A stretch of 7,041 bases of DNA from Candidatus Scatomorpha stercoravium (GTDB lineage Bacteria; Bacillota; Clostridia; Oscillospirales; Oscillospiraceae): contig DVKN01000031.1 of assembly GCA_018716005.1 (NCBI GenBank), forward strand, positions 1 to 7,041, written 5' to 3'. The position numbers and the translations under genes are program-made. Of the stretch, positions 4,215 through 7,041 are shown in pieces. The notes beneath the pieces were generated by a model. It was given only the letters and a program-made list of their open reading frames with translations, ran no database searches and was not told where the DNA came from. The number at the start of each line of letters is the position of its first letter. Position 1 is the first letter of the stretch.

Positions 4215-7041
4215 TTACTCCGTCCTCAGCGCCTCGACAGGGTCGCGTTTCGCGGCGAAGCGGGAGGGGATGAGGCCCGCTATGTACGTGAGGAGCATGG
4301 AGATGAGTATCAGCAGCACGCCGCCGAGGGCGGGCAGGATGGCGCGCAGGTTCGCGATGCCTGTGAAGTGCTGCACTATCATGTTTATCGGTATGTTCAG
4401 CAGCAGCGTCATGCCTATGCCTATCAGGCCCGCCGCGAGGCCCTCTATGAGCGTCTCGGCGTTGAAGACGTTGGCGACGTCGCGCTTGCTCGCGCCTATG
4501 GCGCGCAGTATGCCTATCTCCTTCGTGCGCTCGAGCACGCTTATGTAGGTGATGATGCCTATCATGATGCTGGAGACGACGAGCGAAATGGCGACGAAGG
4601 CTATGAGCACGTAGCTTATGGCGTTGATTATCGTGGAGATGCTGCTCATGAGTATGGCGACGTAGTCGGTGTAGCTTATCTGCCGCTCCTCATCGGCGGA
4701 GGCGTTGTACTCGTCGATGATGCGGGCTATCTCGTCCTTGTCCGCGAAGCTGACCGCGTAGAGGTTCACGCCGTCGGGGCTGTTTATGTCGATGTAGCCG
4801 AGGTTCTCGAGGTTCGCCTCGTAGCTCCCGTCGGAGTAGCGCGCGGGCATGAGCTCGTTGTAGACGTACTCGTACTGCCAGTCCGTGAGCTCGGTCATGT
4901 CGAGGGCCATGGCAAGCTGCTTATCCGTGAGGGAGGAGAGCTGCTCCAGCACGGCCTCGCTGTACTGCTCGGCTATGGTCTCGCGCACCATCTCGCGCAC
5001 GTAGCCCATGAGCGTCTCGTCGTCCATGCGGGAGATGTAGTCCTGCACGCTCGCGGAGCCCACGCCCATCTCCTCGGCGTAGCCCTCGCTCATCATGCTC
5101 TCTATGTCCTCGCGGCTGAGCCCCGCGACGGCCTCGTCGGCCATGGCGTCGAGATAGTCGTCCTCGGGCGTGCTTATCAGCGCGGTGTATAGCCCGGCGG
5201 CGTCCGCCTCGTTGAGCTCGGATATGTACTCGCCGGCCTCGGCGCGTATCTCCTCAATCGTGGGCTCGGGCTCGTCGCCGGTCCTGAAGGGCAGGCCCGT
5301 GAGGACGTCCACGTCCGGGTTCGCGAGCTGGTCGACGATTATGTCGCTGTCGTCCGCGCCGGATATGACCTCCTCCACGAGCGCCGCCGTGTAGCCGAGG
5401 GCCCCGGCCTGCATCATGCCGGCCACGGCGTCCTCGTTCTGGCGGACGATGCCGCTTATCTTGAGCGTTATGCCGACGTCCTCGTTGTCGTAGAGGTAAT
5501 CGAGGCCCGCCGCCGTGCCGGAGACGTCGGTGTAGCCGCCCGTCTCGGCGTCGTAGACGTACTTGTCGTACCAGCCGACGAGCTTGAAGCTCATGCCGCA
5601 GAGCTCCTCATAGCTCCAGCTCTCGACGGACATATCCGCCGCCTCGCCGTCGAGATAGCCCTCCATCGACTCGGTGAGCTCCTGCTCCGTGCGCAGGCCG
5701 AGGGTATACAGCACGAGGTCGCTTACCTCGTTGTTCTTATCGACTATCAGCACGACCTCGTCGTAATTCTCCGGCCAGGCGCCGTATATGACGTCGTACT
5801 GGTTGCGCAGCGTCTCGTTTATGAGCGAGCCGTCCTCGCCGGGGAGCATCTCCTGCCAGCTCTCGAAGCCGGCGAAGAAGGAGCCCATCGTGTCGAAGTA
5901 GCTCGTAAAGTCTCCGCCGTACATATTGGCCATGAGCTCGTTCAGGAGCGCCACGACGTCGCTCTTGGAGATGTTCCCGTCGCGGTCGCGGGTGTATATA
6001 TCGAAGTTGGGCTCATAGACGTACTGTATGGCGCTCGTGAACTGGTCTATGTCCCCGCCGTTTTTGTCGAGGAACTCCTTGAAGCTCTTGAGGTCGTTGG
6101 TCTCCGTGTCCATGTTCGTGAGGTTGTCCATGAGGTCGTACATGATTACGTTGGAGTAGACCTTGTCGAGCGGGTGCTCCTCCTGCTCGCTGCCGGTGCC
6201 GGCCATGGCCTCCATGAGGCTGGAGAGGTCGGCGGCCTCGGCCTCTATGGTCATGGGATATGTGCTCAGGGTGTCCTCCTGCACCTGGTCTATGTAGGTC
6301 TGTATGCCGTTTGAGAGCGAGAGTATCAGAGCTATGCCTATTATGCCTATGCTGCCCGCGAAGGCGGTGAGGATGGTGCGCCCCTTCTTGGTTCTGAGGT
6401 TGTTGAAGGAGAGGCTCAGCGCCGTCATAAAGGACATACTGGGCTTCTTTTTCCCCGTGTCCTCGCGCGGCTTTTCCTCCGCCTCCGGCTCAAAGGGCTG
6501 GCTGTCGCCGGTTATCTCGCCGTCGAGCAGCTTCACTATGCGCGTGGAGTAGCGTTCGGCGAGCTCGGCGTTGTGCGTGACCATGACGACGAGCTTGTCG
6601 CGGCTTATCTCCTGCAGGAGCTCCATTATCTGCACGCTCGTCTCGCTGTCGAGGGCGCCCGTGGGCTCGTCCGCGAGCAGGACGTCGGGGTCGTTTATGA
6701 GCGCGCGGGCTATGGCGACGCGCTGCATCTGTCCGCCGGACATCTGGTTGGGTCTCTTGTTGAGCTGGTCGCCCAGGCCGACCTTTTCGAGCACCTTTAT
6801 CGCCCGCTCTCGGCGCTCGGCGCGATCCACACCGGAAATCGTCAGCGCGAGCTCGACGTTCGCGAGCACGCTCTGGTGCGGTATGAGGTTATAGGTCTGG
6901 AACACGAAGCCTATGGTGTGGTTGCGGTAGGTGTCCCAGTCGCGGTCCTTATACTCCTTCGTGGAGCGGCCGTTTATTACGAGGTCGCCCTCGGTATACT
7001 GGTCGAGGCCGCCGATTATGTTCAGCAGCGTGGTCTTTCCG
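4215..7041 (-). CDS. ABC transporter, ATPase fused to FtsX-type permease (5' end cut off)
   Basis: The 941 visible residues begin inside the Walker A motif (GKTTLLNIIGGLD); about 40 N-terminal residues lie beyond the right edge. Order in the visible part: Q-loop FQTYN (46-50, first residue V), signature MSGGQMQRVAIARAL (100-114), Walker B VLLADEP (120-126), H-loop VTHN with His 156, a charged linker (about 180-203), TM1 (220-246), an extracytoplasmic region of about 540 residues (247-790) rich in Asp/Glu, then three membrane helices (about 802-835, 864-889, 902-926) with the FtsX signature VLERTKEIGILRAIGASKRDV between the first two. This is the MacB/type VII mechanotransmission architecture, with all catalytic ATPase motifs present. 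Such proteins act from the inner side on peptides, lipids or cell-wall enzymes without classic transport. The outer domain is far larger than in E. coli MacB. GTG at 6903-6905 is internal, not the start. The substrate is unknown. Ends at the shared terminator. Confidence 0.93.
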   Translation of the reverse strand, partial: GKTTLLNIIGGLDQYTEGDLVINGRSTKEYKDRDWDTYRNHTIGFVFQTYNLIPHQSVLANVELALTISGVDRAERRERAIKVLEKVGLGDQLNKRPNQMSGGQMQRVAIARALINDPDVLLADEPTGALDSETSVQIMELLQEISRDKLVVMVTHNAELAERYSTRIVKLLDGEITGDSQPFEPEAEEKPREDTGKKKPSMSFMTALSLSFNNLRTKKGRTILTAFAGSIGIIGIALILSLSNGIQTYIDQVQEDTLSTYPMTIEAEAADLSSLMEAMAGTGSEQEEHPLDKVYSNVIMYDLMDNLTNMDTETNDLKSFKEFLDKNGGDIDQFTSAIQYVYEPNFDIYTRDRDGNISKSDVVALLNELMANMYGGDFTSYFDTMGSFFAGFESWQEMLPGEDGSLINETLRNQYDVIYGAWPENYDEVVLIVDKNNEVSDLVLYTLGLRTEQELTESMEGYLDGEAADMSVESWSYEELCGMSFKLVGWYDKYVYDAETGGYTDVSGTAAGLDYLYDNEDVGITLKISGIVRQNEDAVAGMMQAGALGYTAALVEEVISGADDSDIIVDQLANPDVDVLTGLPFRTGDEPEPTIEEIRAEAGEYISELNEADAAGLYTALISTPEDDYLDAMADEAVAGLSREDIESMMSEGYAEEMGVGSASVQDYISRMDDETLMGYVREMVRETIAEQYSEAVLEQLSSLTDKQLAMALDMTELTDWQYEYVYNELMPARYSDGSYEANLENLGYIDINSPDGVNLYAVSFADKDEIARIIDEYNASADEERQISYTDYVAILMSSISTIINAISYVLIAFVAISLVVSSIMIGIITYISVLERTKEIGILRAIGASKRDVANVFNAETLIEGLAAGLIGIGMTLLLNIPINMIVQHFTGIANLRAILPALGGVLLILISMLLTYIAGLIPSRFAAKRDPVEALRTE

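Noticed and set aside
3789..5192. 467-codon open frame on the plus strand
   Set aside because: It overlaps the S24-like gene in another frame and then runs antisense to the ABC gene; Arg-rich then Val/His-rich composition, no family resemblance.
6903..6905. GTG as the start of the ABC gene
   Set aside because: Upstream codons to the window edge encode GKTTLLNIIGGLD and the rest of the ATPase N-terminal lobe, so this is an internal Val.
1..7041. CRISPR array, tRNA, rRNA, insertion sequence or prophage genes
   Set aside because: No regularly spaced repeats, cloverleaf, transposase or phage structural genes were seen; the S24-like domain alone does not indicate a prophage.

Overview
The window looks like chromosomal DNA from a high-GC anaerobic Firmicute (class Clostridia, perhaps an Oscillospirales-type gut bacterium). 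The grounds are near-consensus sigma-A promoters with 17-bp spacers, strong AGGAGG-type ribosome sites 6-9 nt from the starts, several intrinsic terminators, and gene families common in gut Clostridia (clostridial flavodoxin, DUF362, short nitroreductases, ABC-FtsX fusion). Codon third positions are GC-rich, yet isoleucine is very often ATA. The clade is an inference; no marker gene is present.

Layout. 1-260 has no credible gene; it holds a run of hairpins, one of which (51-80) is a good terminator for a gene left of the window. 306-818 (+) is a small FMN nitroreductase. 819-1054 is a dense regulatory region: an unexplained promoter (854-882), a strong terminator (922-959), then a near-consensus promoter (973-1001) carrying two copies of the palindrome TGACACCGTGTCA. 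That promoter drives a two-gene operon: flavodoxin (1055-1525) and a DUF362 protein (1547-2437). A TetR-family regulator (2504-3127) follows from its own promoter and ends at a terminator (3156-3191). 3214-3735 (-) is a second nitroreductase, divergent from a 112-aa LexA/S24-type domain protein (3847-4185, +) that has no DNA-binding domain and appears to lack both catalytic residues. A bidirectional terminator (4184-4214) separates it from a large ABC-FtsX fusion transporter (4215 to the right edge, -) whose first residues are cut off.

How the genes may work together. Four genes point to low-potential or flavin redox chemistry (two nitroreductases, a flavodoxin, DUF362). The simplest reading is a TetR-controlled redox or detoxification operon (flavodoxin plus DUF362), induced when a small ligand releases TetR from the paired operators, with a nitroreductase gene on each side under separate promoters. 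The least expected items are the apparently catalytically dead stand-alone S24 domain, the short promoter-to-terminator unit at 854-960, and the paired operators. None of this proves a new system; the S24-like protein and the 854-960 unit are the best candidates for something undescribed.
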